The notes under the pieces are model-generated. The model was not told where the DNA came from, searched no databases, and was given only the letters and a program-made list of their open reading frames with translations. From Nocardia cyriacigeorgica (GTDB taxonomy: Bacteria > Actinomycetota > Actinomycetes > Mycobacteriales > Mycobacteriaceae): a stretch of 64,000 nt of DNA. A program made the translations under genes and the position numbers. The stretch lies in the NCBI RefSeq assembly GCF_029868385.1, contig NZ_JARWNX010000020.1, positions 62,001 to 126,000 on the forward strand, read 5' to 3'. This document shows, in pieces, positions 8,075 through 18,078 of the stretch (position 1 is its first letter; every line of letters begins with the position of its first letter).

Positions 8075-8772
8075 AGGTCGAGGTGCGTGCGCTGACCCGC
8101 GCGTTCGGCGCCCGGCGGGTGCTCGACGAACTCGATCTGCGCATCCCGCACGGCCAGTTCGTCGCACTACTCGGTCGCAGCGGCTCCGGTAAGAGCACGC
8201 TGCTGCGGGCGCTGGCCGGCCTGGATTACGACGTCGACGGCTCCGGGGCGCTGCGGGTACCGGCCAAGACCTCGGTGGTGTTCCAGGATTCCCGGCTGCT
8301 GCCCTGGCAGCGGGTGCTGGCCAATGTGCTCTACGGACAGCCGCGTTCGCGGCGGGCGGCGGGCGTGAAGGTGCTCGGCGAGGTCGGTCTCGCCGGTCGG
8401 GAGAAGGCCTGGCCCGCCGAACTGTCCGGTGGTGAACAGCAGCGGGTGTCGCTGGCCCGCTCGCTGGTCGGTGAACCGGATCTGCTGCTGGCCGATGAAC
8501 CCTTCGGCGCGCTGGACGCGCTCACCAGGATCAAGATGCACGAGCTGCTGCGTGAGCTGATCCGGCGGCATCGCCCGACGGTGCTGCTGGTCACCCATGA
8601 CGTGGACGAGGCCATCGCGCTCGCCGACCGGGTCCTCGTGCTCGACGAAGGACGCATCGCCGTCGACGTGACGGTCGAGCTGCCCGGCGAGCGTGATCCG
8701 AGCCTGCCCGAGTTCCAGCACATCCGCCGTACCCTGCTCGCCTCGCTGGGCATCGCCCCGGCCGCGGTCTGA
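8050..8772 (+). CDS. ssuB: ABC transporter ATP-binding protein, sulfonate type (SsuB-like)
   Basis: 240 residues with all ATPase motifs: Walker A GRSGSGKST (about 44-52), Q-loop VVFQDSRLLPWQRV, signature LSGGEQQRVSLARSL, Walker B LLLADEPFGALD and H-loop LLVTHDVDEA. The LLPW after the Q-loop is typical of the nitrate/sulfonate/taurine subfamily. It powers uptake through the SsuC-like permease. The start at ATG 8050 lies inside the permease gene. Confidence 0.9.
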   Translation: MASNDRELEVEVRALTRAFGARRVLDELDLRIPHGQFVALLGRSGSGKSTLLRALAGLDYDVDGSGALRVPAKTSVVFQDSRLLPWQRVLANVLYGQPRSRRAAGVKVLGEVGLAGREKAWPAELSGGEQQRVSLARSLVGEPDLLLADEPFGALDALTRIKMHELLRELIRRHRPTVLLVTHDVDEAIALADRVLVLDEGRIAVDVTVELPGERDPSLPEFQHIRRTLLASLGIAPAAV

Positions 8773-8784
8773 AAGGACCCTCCC

Positions 8785-10143
8785 ATGACCAACGACAACT
8801 CCTCGAAGTTTTTGCATCTGAACGCGTTCCTGATGTCGGTCGGCCATCACGAGGCGGCCTGGCGACTGCCCGACAGCGATCCGCTGGCCCATATCGATAT
8901 CGACCACTATGTGCGGCTCGCACAGACCGCCGAACGCGGCAAGTTCGATTCGATCTTCTTCGCCGACAGTCCGGTGCTGATGGGTGATCCCGGCCGCCGC
9001 CCGAGCGGCAAGCTGGAACCGACCGTCATCCTGACGGCGGTGGCCGTGCAGACCAGTCGGATCGGCCTGATCGCCACGGCGTCCACCAGCTACAACGACC
9101 CCTACAATCTGGCCCGCCGATTCGCCTCGGTCGATTGGGTCAGCGGCGGTAGGGCCGGATGGAACATCGTCACCACCGCGGGCGCCGACGCGGCCCGCAA
9201 CTTCGGACTCGACGACACCCCCGACCACACCCTGCGCTACGACAAGGCCGCCGAATTCGTCGAGGTCGCGACGAAACTGTGGGACAGCTGGGCCGATGAC
9301 GCGGTGATCGCGGACAAGGCGCTCGGTATCCACACCGATGCCGCGAAGGTGCGCAAGATCGCCCATCGCGGTGAGTTCTTCTCCGTCGACGGCCCGCTCA
9401 ACGTACCGCGTTCGCCGCAGGGCTATCCGGTGCTCGTGCAGGCCGGCTCATCGGAGGACGGCAAGAATTTCGCCGCCCGCTACGCCGAGGCCGTGTTCAC
9501 CGCACAGCAGACGCTCGAGGACGGCAAGGCGTTCTACGCCGACCTCAAAGAGCGCACCCGTCGTCTCGGCCGTGACCCGGAGACGATCAAGATCCTGCCC
9601 GGCATCGTGCCCGTCATCGGGGACACCGAAGCGCACGCCCGTGCACTCGATGCCGAACTGTCCCGGTTGATCTCGCCGGAGTACGCGCGTAAACAGCTGG
9701 CCGAGCGGTTCAGGCTGCCGATCGCCGAACTCGATCTCGACAGCGAACTGCCGGCGGATCTGCCCACCGAGGACGATATCCAGGGCGCCAAGAGCCGGTT
9801 CACCCTGATCGTGAATCTCGCTCGCCGGGAACGCCTCACCCTGCGCGAACTCATCAGCAGGCTCGGCGGCGGGCGCGGCCACCGCACATTCGCCGGGACG
9901 GCCGAACAGGTCGCCGACACCATCGAGGAATGGTTCCGTGAGGGTGCCGCGGACGGTTTCAACGTCATGCCGGCGGTGCTGCCGTCCGGATTGGACCGGT
10001 TCGTCGACGAGGTGGTGCCGATCCTGCAACAGCGCGGACTGTTCCGCACCGAATACACCGAGACCACGCTGCGCGGCCACTACGGCCTCGACCGTCCGGT
10101 GAACCAGTACGACACGGACGAGGCGCTCGCCGCGGCGCAGTGA
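8785..10143 (+). CDS. NtaA/SnaA/DszA-type FMN-dependent monooxygenase
   Basis: 452 residues of the luciferase-like (LLM) flavin monooxygenase class. Landmarks are HLNAFLMSVGHHEAAWRLP at the N-terminus, FDSIFFADS, the SYNDPYNLARRFASVDWVSGGR segment and PVLVQAGSSEDGKNFAARYAE, all typical of the NtaA/SnaA/DszA group. It would use reduced FMN and oxygen to cleave or oxidise the substrate imported by the ABC system, releasing sulfur for assimilation. ATG 8785 follows AAAGGA eight bases upstream and lies 12 bases after ssuB, so it is in the same operon. No flavin reductase is present in the window, so reduced FMN must come from elsewhere. Confidence 0.88.
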   Translation: MTNDNSSKFLHLNAFLMSVGHHEAAWRLPDSDPLAHIDIDHYVRLAQTAERGKFDSIFFADSPVLMGDPGRRPSGKLEPTVILTAVAVQTSRIGLIATASTSYNDPYNLARRFASVDWVSGGRAGWNIVTTAGADAARNFGLDDTPDHTLRYDKAAEFVEVATKLWDSWADDAVIADKALGIHTDAAKVRKIAHRGEFFSVDGPLNVPRSPQGYPVLVQAGSSEDGKNFAARYAEAVFTAQQTLEDGKAFYADLKERTRRLGRDPETIKILPGIVPVIGDTEAHARALDAELSRLISPEYARKQLAERFRLPIAELDLDSELPADLPTEDDIQGAKSRFTLIVNLARRERLTLRELISRLGGGRGHRTFAGTAEQVADTIEEWFREGAADGFNVMPAVLPSGLDRFVDEVVPILQQRGLFRTEYTETTLRGHYGLDRPVNQYDTDEALAAAQ

Positions 10144-10147
10144 GGGG

Positions 10148-10171
10148 CGCCCCGGCTGTGGTGCCGGGGCG
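10148..10171 (+). terminator. GC-rich hairpin after the monooxygenase gene
   Basis: CGCCCCGGC and GCCGGGGCG form a perfect 9-bp stem with a 6-base loop, five bases after the stop codon. There is no U-tract. It may end or attenuate transcription before the ABC exporter. Confidence 0.45.
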
Positions 10172-10211
10172 AACAGCGGCCGGGCGGGCCGGAAGGAGAT
10201 CGGGAAACCCA

Positions 10212-13200
10212 GTGACAGCGGCGGAGAACAAGAGCGCGCAGACGGCGCACGGGCAGGGCGTGGCCGGTAACGCCGTGCCGGGCGGATCAGGCTGGTTGCG
10301 TTATCTGTGGCGGCGTTGCCTCGCCCATCCGAGGCTCGTCGTGGCCGCCGCTCTCGGCGCGGTGCTCGCGGCCGTGCTGACCGCGGCGCTGCCGCTGATC
10401 GTGCGGCATGTGGTGGATTCGCTCACCACGACCGCCGCCTCGGTGGCGCCATGGGTGGTGTTGCTGCTCGCGGTCGGGGTGGTCCGGTTCGGTGCGTCCT
10501 TCGCGCGGCGGGTCGCGTCGTCGAAGCTGTCGCTCGGTGTTCAGCACGATCTCCGCCGGGACGTGTTCGCCGCGCTGCTGCGATTGGACGGCCGCGATCA
10601 GGCGGCATTGCGGACGGGGCAGGTGGTGAGCCGGGCGATCACCGATGTCACGTTGATCCAGATGTTCTTGCAGCTGATCCCGATGGTGACGGGCAATATC
10701 GTCCTGCTCGCCGGTGCGCTGGCGGTGATGGCCGTGCTGTCCCCGCCGCTGACGCTGATCGCGCTGCTGGTCGTGCCCGCCCTGTGGTTCATCACCCGCC
10801 GCAGCCAGCGTCAGCTGTTCCCGGCCAACTGGGATGCCCAGGCCCGCGCCGCCGAGGTGGCGATGCAGGTGGAGGCGGCCGTCGCCGGTGTGCGGGTGGT
10901 GAAGGGTTTCGGACAGGAACAGCACGAGATCGAGGGCCTGGAGTCGCGGGCCCGCGATCTGTTCCGGTCCCGGCTGCGGGTAGCGCGCATCACCAGCCGG
11001 TTCGCCCCCGCCATGCAGGCCGTGCCCGCGGCGGGGCAGGCCCTGATCCTCATCGCGGGTGGGCTGCTGGCGCTGCGGCACTCCATCACCCTCGGCACCT
11101 TTCTGGCGTTCATGACCTACCTCGGCTCGTTCGTCGGCCCGATCCGCCAGTTCTCCATGCTGCTCACAGTCAGCCAGCAGGGCAAAGCGTCCCTCGACCG
11201 GGTCCGTGAGGTGATCGAGACCGCGGTGCCGGCCGAAGATCCGGCGCCGCCGACCCCGGTGGGCGCACCGCCGCGCGTCGAATTCCGTGGCGTCGGATTC
11301 GGTTTCGACGACAAGGCCGTGCTCGACGGCGTCGACCTCACCGTCGAGCCGGGGGAGACGGTGGCGATCGCGGGCGGGGCGGGCAGCGGCAAATCCACGC
11401 TCGTGCAGTTGCTGGCGCGCCTGTACGACCCGGATGCGGGCAGTGTGCGGTTCGACGGCGTCGACCTGCGCGCTCTGCCCGGCGCCCGCGCCCAGGTGGC
11501 GATGGTGTTCGAGGACACCCACCTGATGGCGGGCACGGTGCGCGCCAATGTGGCCTACGGCAGGCCCGACGCCGACGACGAACAGGTCTGGCACGCCCTG
11601 TATCTGGCCGCCGCCGACGAGTTCGTCGCGGCCACACCCGACGGGCTCGACACCCGGATCGGTGAGCGCGGCCAACGGCTGTCCGGTGGTCAGCGTCAGC
11701 GCATCGCCCTGGCCCGCGCCCTGCTCACCGACGCCCCGATCCTGGTGCTCGACGATGCCACCTCGGCCATCGACGCCGAGGTCGAGGAGTTGATCTTCAC
11801 CAGGATCGCTGCGGAGGTCCAGCGGCGCACGACCATCGTGGTCGCGCACCGGATATCGACGCTGGAACTGGCCGACCGGGTGGCGGTCCTCGACGCCGGG
11901 CGGATGGCCGAACTCGGCACCCTGCGCGAACTACAGGATTCGGGGGAGTTGTTCCGCGCGTTGTTCACCCCGCCGGAAGCCGAGGGCATCGGCCCCGATG
12001 CCGCAGCGGTGCGGCCGGATTCGCCGACCGAACCGCTCTGGGTGGAGCCCGCCTGCGACGATGACGACGCCCGCACGCTCGAACAGGTGGCCAAGGCCTT
12101 CTCCCAGCGCGCGGCGGGCGCGCCGGGAGCGGTCGGCCGCGGGGCCGGGGCCGGTATGCTCGCCGCCGCGCCACCCAGCGGCGATGTCAGGGCGCTGATC
12201 GATCGGCTGCCACGGTTGCACGGCGAACCCGAGGTGGCGCATTCGTTTTCCCGCACGCCCGATCACGAGTTCGCCCTGTCCGGACTGTTGCGACCGTTCG
12301 CCTGGCCGCTGCTGGCGGGGCTCGGTCTGGTCGGGCTCGACGCGCTGGCCCAGGTGCTGATTCCGTTCCTGGTCCGCTACGGAATCGACCACGGAGTGCT
12401 GGCAGGCGCCGCCGAGGTGGTGCTGATCGCGGCGGCCGGTGCGCTCGCGGTGGTGGCGCTGGATTGGGCGCTGGGTGTCGCGCAGGTCAGGGTGACCGGC
12501 CGCGCCGGTGAGCGGCTGCTGTACGGGCTGCGGATCAAGGCATTCGCCCACTTGCAGCGGCTCGGATTGCCGTATTACGAGCGCGAACTCGGCGGCCGGA
12601 TCATGACGCGGATGACCACCGATGTCGACGGATTGTCGGCATTCCTGCACACCGGTCTGGCCACCGCACTCACCAGCACCGTCACCATCGCGGGTGTGGT
12701 CGTGGCGCTGCTGGTGATCGACGCCGCGCTGGCCTCGGTGGTGCTGGCCCTGCTGCCGATCCTGATCGTCTCGACGATCGTCTTCCGCAGCTTGTCGGTG
12801 CCCGCCTACAACCTGGCCCGCGACCGGGTCGGCGTCGTCAACGCCTACCTCCAGGAGAACGTCGACAACATCAAGGTCACCCAGGCCTACCGGCGCGAAG
12901 CGGTGAATCAGGCCGAATTCGAGCGTCGCTCTTCGGCCTACCGTGCGGCCAGGCTGCGCAGCCAGACGTTGATGGCGGTGTTCTTCCCGTTCATCGAACT
13001 CGTCTCGGTGATCGCGACCGCTGCGGTTCTCGCCGTCGGCGTGCACGATGTCCGCGCCGGACTGCTCACCGCAGGCACCCTGATCGCCTTCCTGCTCTAC
13101 ATCGACCTGCTGTTCTCCCCGATCCAGCAGCTCTCGCAGGTCTTCGACAGCTATCAGCAGGCCGTGGTCGGCGTCGACCGGCTCGGTGAGCTGATGCGCA

Positions 13201-14057
13201 CCGAGGTCACCACACCGGAGGCCGCCGAGGCACGCGCGGTCGACCGGCTGGACGGCGCGATCGATCTGCGCGGCCTCGGGTTTGCCTATGCGGCCCGGAA
13301 TTCCGCCGCGGGTTCGGCGGCCGCCACCGTGCTGTCCGGGGTGGATCTGCGGATCGAACCCGGCCAGAAGGTCGCGCTGGTCGGCGAGACCGGCGCGGGT
13401 AAATCGACCCTGGTGAAGCTGTTGGCCAGGTTCTACGACCCGACCGAGGGCGCGGTGCTCGTCGACGGCGTCGACATCCGCCGCTACCGTCTGCGCGACT
13501 ACCGCAAACGGCTCGGTGTGGTGCCGCAGGAACCGTTCCTGTTCGGTGACACCGTGCGCGCCGCCATCGCCTATGGCAGACCCGAGGCCACCCCGGCCGA
13601 GATCGAATGGGCCGCCCGCGCGGTGGGTGCCCACGAGATGATCGCCACTCTCGAACACGGCTACTACCAGCCCATCGGTGAACACGGCCGCAGCCTGTCG
13701 GCGGGACAACGTCAATTGCTGGCGCTGGCGCGAGCCCAGCTCGGGGAACCCGACATCCTCATCCTCGACGAAGCGACCGCCTCGCTCGATCTCGCGACCG
13801 AAGCGAAGGTCAGGGCGGCGGTGGACGTGTTGACCGCGGGTCGGACCACGATCGTGGTCGCCCACCGGCTGGCCACCGCGGCCGATGCGGATCTGATCGC
13901 GGTCGTCGGCGGCGGACGGCTGCTCGAGACCGGCACCCATGCGGAGTTGCTCGCCCGCGACGGCGCCTATCGGAGGTTGTGGGCGGCGTATGTGGGTGAG
14001 CGCACGGCGCCGACCGAGCCCGCCGTGGGCCGCCGCCGGGCCCTACCGGTCCGCTGA
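10212..14057 (+). CDS. Fused ABC multidrug exporter, TMD-NBD-TMD-NBD (Rv0194-like)
   Basis: About 1281 residues encoding a complete exporter in one chain. TMD1 spans roughly residues 35-330. NBD1 has GGAGSGKST near 390, LSGGQRQRIALARAL and ILVLDDATSAID near 510. TMD2 is at about 690-1000. NBD2 has GETGAGKST near 1058, LSAGQRQLLALARAQ and ILILDEATASLD near 1183. NBD1 has Asp where the catalytic Glu should be, whereas NBD2 has the normal Glu, so only one ATP site is fully canonical. The layout and size resemble the M. tuberculosis drug exporter Rv0194. The start at GTG 10212 is preferred because GGAAGGAGAT lies upstream; the frame is open back to GTG 10140, which would overlap the previous stop. 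Confidence 0.85.
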   Translation: MTAAENKSAQTAHGQGVAGNAVPGGSGWLRYLWRRCLAHPRLVVAAALGAVLAAVLTAALPLIVRHVVDSLTTTAASVAPWVVLLLAVGVVRFGASFARRVASSKLSLGVQHDLRRDVFAALLRLDGRDQAALRTGQVVSRAITDVTLIQMFLQLIPMVTGNIVLLAGALAVMAVLSPPLTLIALLVVPALWFITRRSQRQLFPANWDAQARAAEVAMQVEAAVAGVRVVKGFGQEQHEIEGLESRARDLFRSRLRVARITSRFAPAMQAVPAAGQALILIAGGLLALRHSITLGTFLAFMTYLGSFVGPIRQFSMLLTVSQQGKASLDRVREVIETAVPAEDPAPPTPVGAPPRVEFRGVGFGFDDKAVLDGVDLTVEPGETVAIAGGAGSGKSTLVQLLARLYDPDAGSVRFDGVDLRALPGARAQVAMVFEDTHLMAGTVRANVAYGRPDADDEQVWHALYLAAADEFVAATPDGLDTRIGERGQRLSGGQRQRIALARALLTDAPILVLDDATSAIDAEVEELIFTRIAAEVQRRTTIVVAHRISTLELADRVAVLDAGRMAELGTLRELQDSGELFRALFTPPEAEGIGPDAAAVRPDSPTEPLWVEPACDDDDARTLEQVAKAFSQRAAGAPGAVGRGAGAGMLAAAPPSGDVRALIDRLPRLHGEPEVAHSFSRTPDHEFALSGLLRPFAWPLLAGLGLVGLDALAQVLIPFLVRYGIDHGVLAGAAEVVLIAAAGALAVVALDWALGVAQVRVTGRAGERLLYGLRIKAFAHLQRLGLPYYERELGGRIMTRMTTDVDGLSAFLHTGLATALTSTVTIAGVVVALLVIDAALASVVLALLPILIVSTIVFRSLSVPAYNLARDRVGVVNAYLQENVDNIKVTQAYRREAVNQAEFERRSSAYRAARLRSQTLMAVFFPFIELVSVIATAAVLAVGVHDVRAGLLTAGTLIAFLLYIDLLFSPIQQLSQVFDSYQQAVVGVDRLGELMRTEVTTPEAAEARAVDRLDGAIDLRGLGFAYAARNSAAGSAAATVLSGVDLRIEPGQKVALVGETGAGKSTLVKLLARFYDPTEGAVLVDGVDIRRYRLRDYRKRLGVVPQEPFLFGDTVRAAIAYGRPEATPAEIEWAARAVGAHEMIATLEHGYYQPIGEHGRSLSAGQRQLLALARAQLGEPDILILDEATASLDLATEAKVRAAVDVLTAGRTTIVVAHRLATAADADLIAVVGGGRLLETGTHAELLARDGAYRRLWAAYVGERTAPTEPAVGRRRALPVR

Positions 14058-14210
14058 GGTGATCGAGCAGACAGCGCGTCCAAATCAGCGGCCTGAACTG
14101 CGGACCGGCGTGTCGTCGGCGACCCGCCGGTCCGATCGGGCCGTGCGATGGCCTCGGCAGCGGCGAACATCGTCGTACCCTCGATAGACACAGGCGTGAG
14201 GAGGACTGCG

Positions 14211-15779
14211 ATGAGCACCGAGTTGATCCGAGCGACAGCCACGCAGGACGAGTCCGGGCCGGTGACCGAGACCGAGTACGGCCGGGTGCGCGGACGGCGT
14301 GACGGCGAGGTGTTCGTCTGGCGCGGCATCCCCTACGCGGCCGCACCGGCGGGCCCGCACCGGTTCTCGCTGCCGCGCGCACCGCAACCGTGGGACGGTA
14401 TCCGCGAGGCGACCGAGTTCGGCGATATCGCGCCGCAGAACATGGACAACACCGTCCCCATCGATAAGGGCCTGCGGATGGGGGAGGACTGTCTGTGGCT
14501 CAATGTCTTCGCCCCGGCCCGCCTCGATGACGCCCCGCGCCCGGTCATGGTGTGGTTGCACGGCGGCGCCTACTGCCTCGGCACCGCGGCGCAGGGCATC
14601 TACGACGGCCGCAAACTGGTCGAGACCGGCGATGTGGTGCTGGTGACCGTCAACTACCGGATCGGCGCGCTCGGATTCCTCGATCTGTCGTCGCTGTCGC
14701 CGGACTTCGTGCCCAATCTCGGCCTGCACGATCAGCTCTACGCCCTCGAATGGGTGCAGCGCAATATCGCGGCCTTCGGCGGCGACCCGGACAACGTCAC
14801 CCTCTTCGGCGAGTCCTCCGGCGGCGGTTGCGTGACCGCACTGCTCACCGCACCCCGTGCGGCCGGCCTGTTCCATCGCGCGATCGCGCAGAGCCCGCCC
14901 GCGACGACGGTCTTCGGTCTCGAACGTGCCGCCAAGGTGGCCGACCGGTTCATGGAGCTGATCGACCTGCCCCGTGAGCGGGCCGCCGAACTGCTCGAAT
15001 GTCCGATCGACCGGATCATCGACGCGGCCTCGGTGCTGATCGATGAGGTGCCGATCCAAGCGCCGGGCACCCTCGCGGCTGCCCCTGTCGTCGACGGCGA
15101 TCTGCTGCCCGGTTATCCGACCGACCGTTTCCGTGCCGGACTCTCGCATCAGGTGCCGCTGATGATCGGCACCAACAAGGACGAGGCCTCGCTGTTCCGG
15201 TTGTTCCGTTCCCCGATCATGCCGGTGACGCCGGAGGCGGTGAACGCGATGCTCAACGGCGTGCAGGACAGCCACCCCGGTATGTCGCACGAACGCGTCG
15301 CCGAGATCACCTCGGCCTATCCGGATCTGGCCACACCGCGTGGCGCGCTGGCCATGTCCACCGATGCCGCGTTCCGTATGCCCGCGCACTGGGTCGCCGA
15401 TGCCCACTCCCGGCACTCCCGCACCTGGATGTACCGGTTCGACCACGCCACGCCGATGTTGCGCGCGGCGCGGGTCGGCGCCGGGCACGCGACCGAATTG
15501 CCGTACGTTTTCGGCAATTTCGGCACCTTCAACCATGACCCGACGTTCTGGTTGGGCGGTCGCAAGGTGGCCACCGAGGTATCCGGCCGGATGATGCGAC
15601 GCTGGCTGGCCTTCGCCCGGCACGGTGTCCCGGCGGCACTCGACGGTTCCAAGCATTGGCCGCCCTACCACGCGGCCACCCGCACCACGCTGCTCATCGA
15701 TGCCGTCGACCGCGTCGTCGACGATCCCGAACACGATCTGCACACCGCATGGGGTGAGCAGGCGGTCGGCTTCGCCTGA
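14211..15779 (+). CDS. Type B carboxylesterase/lipase family protein
   Basis: 522 residues of the alpha/beta hydrolase carboxylesterase family. Landmarks: RGIPYAAAPAGPHRFSLP, GEDCLWLNVFAP, the oxyanion loop WLHGGAYCLG, the nucleophile elbow FGESSGGG (Ser near residue 203) and the catalytic-His region GAGHATELPYVFGNF. It probably hydrolyses carboxylic esters in the cytoplasm, since no signal peptide is seen. Start: ATG 14211, directly after GAGGAGGACTGCG; ATG 14148 is also in frame but lacks a binding site. It converges on the P450 gene. Confidence 0.88.
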   Translation: MSTELIRATATQDESGPVTETEYGRVRGRRDGEVFVWRGIPYAAAPAGPHRFSLPRAPQPWDGIREATEFGDIAPQNMDNTVPIDKGLRMGEDCLWLNVFAPARLDDAPRPVMVWLHGGAYCLGTAAQGIYDGRKLVETGDVVLVTVNYRIGALGFLDLSSLSPDFVPNLGLHDQLYALEWVQRNIAAFGGDPDNVTLFGESSGGGCVTALLTAPRAAGLFHRAIAQSPPATTVFGLERAAKVADRFMELIDLPRERAAELLECPIDRIIDAASVLIDEVPIQAPGTLAAAPVVDGDLLPGYPTDRFRAGLSHQVPLMIGTNKDEASLFRLFRSPIMPVTPEAVNAMLNGVQDSHPGMSHERVAEITSAYPDLATPRGALAMSTDAAFRMPAHWVADAHSRHSRTWMYRFDHATPMLRAARVGAGHATELPYVFGNFGTFNHDPTFWLGGRKVATEVSGRMMRRWLAFARHGVPAALDGSKHWPPYHAATRTTLLIDAVDRVVDDPEHDLHTAWGEQAVGFA

Positions 15780-15889
15780 CCGGTGTTCGATCGGGCGCAC
15801 CGCGTGTTCGGTCTCGTGTCGCTCGAAAATCGGAGTAGACCGGCTGCTGTCATGGGTTGTGTTCGAAGCCGCGTTCGGCCACCGGTCGC

Positions 15890-17197
15890 TCAGACGGTCG
15901 ATGGTTCGGGGCTGCGCGCACGTGGACCCAGGTTCACCCGCATGTGTTCGTAGCCGTGCAGGGTGAACAATTGCCTGCGACGTGGGGGACCGTCCAGGCG
16001 CAGGTCGGGGAAGCGTTCGAAGAGACCACGCAGGGCGTGGGTGGCTTCCATGCGGGCCAGGCTGGCGCCGAGGCAGACGTGGATACCACTGCTGAAGGTG
16101 AGATGGTCCTTGGCATCGGCGCGGGTCACGTCGAAACGAGCCGGGTCCTCGAAGACCGCGGGGTCGCGGTTCGCCCCTGCCAGTGACAGCACGATGGTCG
16201 CACCGGCGCGCAACGGCACACCCTCCAGCTCCAGATCCTCGAGTGTGTTGCGCGCCGTGGTCTGGACCGGTGGATCGAACCGCAGCACTTCCTCGATCGC
16301 GTTCGGCCACAGCTCCGGTTCCTCGCGCAACCGGGCCAGCTGCCCGGGGTGGGCGAGCAGCTGGGCGACACCATTGCTGATCAGGTTCACCGTGGTCTCG
16401 AAACCGGCCCCCATCAGCAGACTGGCGGTCGCGATGAGTTCTTCGGTATCCAATTCGCCCGCGGTGACCAGGGTGCTCAGAATGTCGTCGCCGGGCGTGC
16501 GGCGCAGGTGTTCGATGTGGTCGATCAGGTAGCGGTTCATGAAATGGGTGGCATCCATCGCGCGGTTGTGCGCCCGCCAGGAGATCCCCAGGTCCAGCAG
16601 CGGGGTCATCCGATCGCCCCAGCGCAGGAACATCTCGCGGTCCCGGTCGGGGAAGCCGAGCATCTCGGAGATGATCGCGATCGGCACCTGCGCGGCATAG
16701 GACTCCACCAGATCCGCGCTGCCGTTGGCGGGTAGCGCCTCGAGCAGTTCGGCGGTGACCGTCTCGACCCGGTCGCGCAGTCTGCCGATGGCGCGTGGCG
16801 TGAAGGCCGAGGACACCGGTTTACGCATCCTGGTGTGCTCGGGTGGGTCGATCACCAGCATCGACGGCGGTTCCACCGGGTTCGGCGGTACCGGGAAATG
16901 TCCGGCCAGCCGACGCAGCGGTCCCGGTAGCGCGAAACTCTCCGGGGTGCGTACCCCGAACCGGTTGTCGCGCAGAATGGTTCGGATCAAACCGTGGTCG
17001 AAGCTGGCCCAGGCGATGGACGCCCGCTGCAAACGGCCCGCGCCGCGTAACTGCTCTATCAGCGGATACGGGTCGTCGACCCCGTCCGGCCCGCCCATCA
17101 ATTGCGCGAACGCGTCACCACGACGCGCCTGCGTGCGCAGGACCGCACGCGGCATACCGTGCATCGACAACCACCGGAACGAATACTGTGGCTTCAT
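15890..17197 (-). CDS. Cytochrome P450
   Basis: 435 residues with every P450 landmark: I-helix MGAGFETTV (oxygen-activating Glu-Thr pair), K-helix EEVLR (ExxR) and heme loop FSSGIHVCLGASLAR with the haem-ligand Cys at residue 375. Like other soluble bacterial P450s it has no membrane anchor and needs a ferredoxin and reductase, neither of which is adjacent. The substrate cannot be inferred. ATG 17197 directly follows GGTGAGAG. The gene stands alone, convergent with the carboxylesterase. Confidence 0.92.
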   Translation of the reverse strand: MKPQYSFRWLSMHGMPRAVLRTQARRGDAFAQLMGGPDGVDDPYPLIEQLRGAGRLQRASIAWASFDHGLIRTILRDNRFGVRTPESFALPGPLRRLAGHFPVPPNPVEPPSMLVIDPPEHTRMRKPVSSAFTPRAIGRLRDRVETVTAELLEALPANGSADLVESYAAQVPIAIISEMLGFPDRDREMFLRWGDRMTPLLDLGISWRAHNRAMDATHFMNRYLIDHIEHLRRTPGDDILSTLVTAGELDTEELIATASLLMGAGFETTVNLISNGVAQLLAHPGQLARLREEPELWPNAIEEVLRFDPPVQTTARNTLEDLELEGVPLRAGATIVLSLAGANRDPAVFEDPARFDVTRADAKDHLTFSSGIHVCLGASLARMEATHALRGLFERFPDLRLDGPPRRRQLFTLHGYEHMRVNLGPRARSPEPSTV

Positions 17198-17316
17198 CTC
17201 TCACCCGACCCCGTCGTCTGATGTGTGCGATATCACCACCGTACGGAACGCGCGCATCAGCGGGAACGTCCCGGAGTCGGACAATCGACCTATACCACGG
17301 TAGGAGCCGGGCGCGC

Positions 17317-18069
17317 CTATCCCCGCAGTGCAGTGACCCGTTCGGTCTCCACGCGCCGCTCGCGCAGCGCCGGATCCGGGTTGACCACCTGCACCAGCGA
17401 GGCGCCCGCCGCGAGAACCGCAACGAAGCCGTCGATGAGTTCGGCCGGGGTATCCCACGGTGTGCTCGACAGCACCCGGTCGCCCTCGGAGAACCCTTGG
17501 CGCAGCGCCGATGTGCGGGCCTGCGCCAGAACCTCGGAGACCGACATCCCATCCAGGGCGATACCGATCCCGCCGGGCAGGAACTGATCGCCGTGCACCC
17601 GCACCGAGGTGGCGAAATCGGTGACGCCCACCGGCAGATCGCGCACCGGCATCCCCATCGGGTCCAGCGACAGCACCGCGACCTCGCCCGCGCCGTCGGT
17701 GTCGTCGAGCCGGTCGACGGTGGCGAGGGCCAGATCCGCGTCGGGATCGGGATGCAGGACCACCTCCGTCCCGGCCCACCAGCAGCCGAGCAGTACGGCG
17801 GCGGTCTGCCAGTGCGCGGGCAGCAGGACCGCGACCCGCGCGCCCGGGGTGAGCCCGAATTCGTCGCGGACCAGGTTGGCGGTCTTGGCCGCCCAGTTGG
17901 CCAACGTCAGACCGGACAGTTCGATCCTGGCCCCGGTGGCATCGTCGTAGTAGGTGACGCGCGGACCCGCGGGTTCGCGCGCGAGGATCGGGTCCAGCAC
18001 CGCCTCGGTGAGGGTCGGTGTCTGCTCGAGATCACGCATCGGCTGATTCACGCTCACTGGCTGGTTCAT
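17317..18069 (-). CDS. TIGR03089 family protein (AMP-binding-like fold)
   Basis: 250 residues. PRVTYYDDATGARIELSG and LANWAAKTANLVRDEFGL resemble the N-terminal part of acyl-CoA synthetases, but the protein is half the normal length and lacks the ATP-binding signature, so it is unlikely to be an active adenylating enzyme. This matches the actinobacterial TIGR03089 family, which sits beside the LCP gene in mycobacteria too (Rv3268). It starts nine bases after the LCP stop and is probably in the same operon. ATG 18069 is used; the in-frame ATG ten codons later is possible. Role unknown, probably related to the cell envelope by context. Confidence 0.8.
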   Translation of the reverse strand: MNQPVSVNQPMRDLEQTPTLTEAVLDPILAREPAGPRVTYYDDATGARIELSGLTLANWAAKTANLVRDEFGLTPGARVAVLLPAHWQTAAVLLGCWWAGTEVVLHPDPDADLALATVDRLDDTDGAGEVAVLSLDPMGMPVRDLPVGVTDFATSVRVHGDQFLPGGIGIALDGMSVSEVLAQARTSALRQGFSEGDRVLSSTPWDTPAELIDGFVAVLAAGASLVQVVNPDPALRERRVETERVTALRG

Positions 18070-18078
18070 GCACGGTGG

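Noticed and set aside
11931..13940. A 669-codon minus-strand frame opposite the ABC exporter
   Set aside because: Shadow of the exporter; Gly/Gln/His/Asp-rich without motifs.
14085..16310. A 741-codon minus-strand frame opposite the carboxylesterase
   Set aside because: Antisense to a protein with all esterase motifs; no domain of its own.
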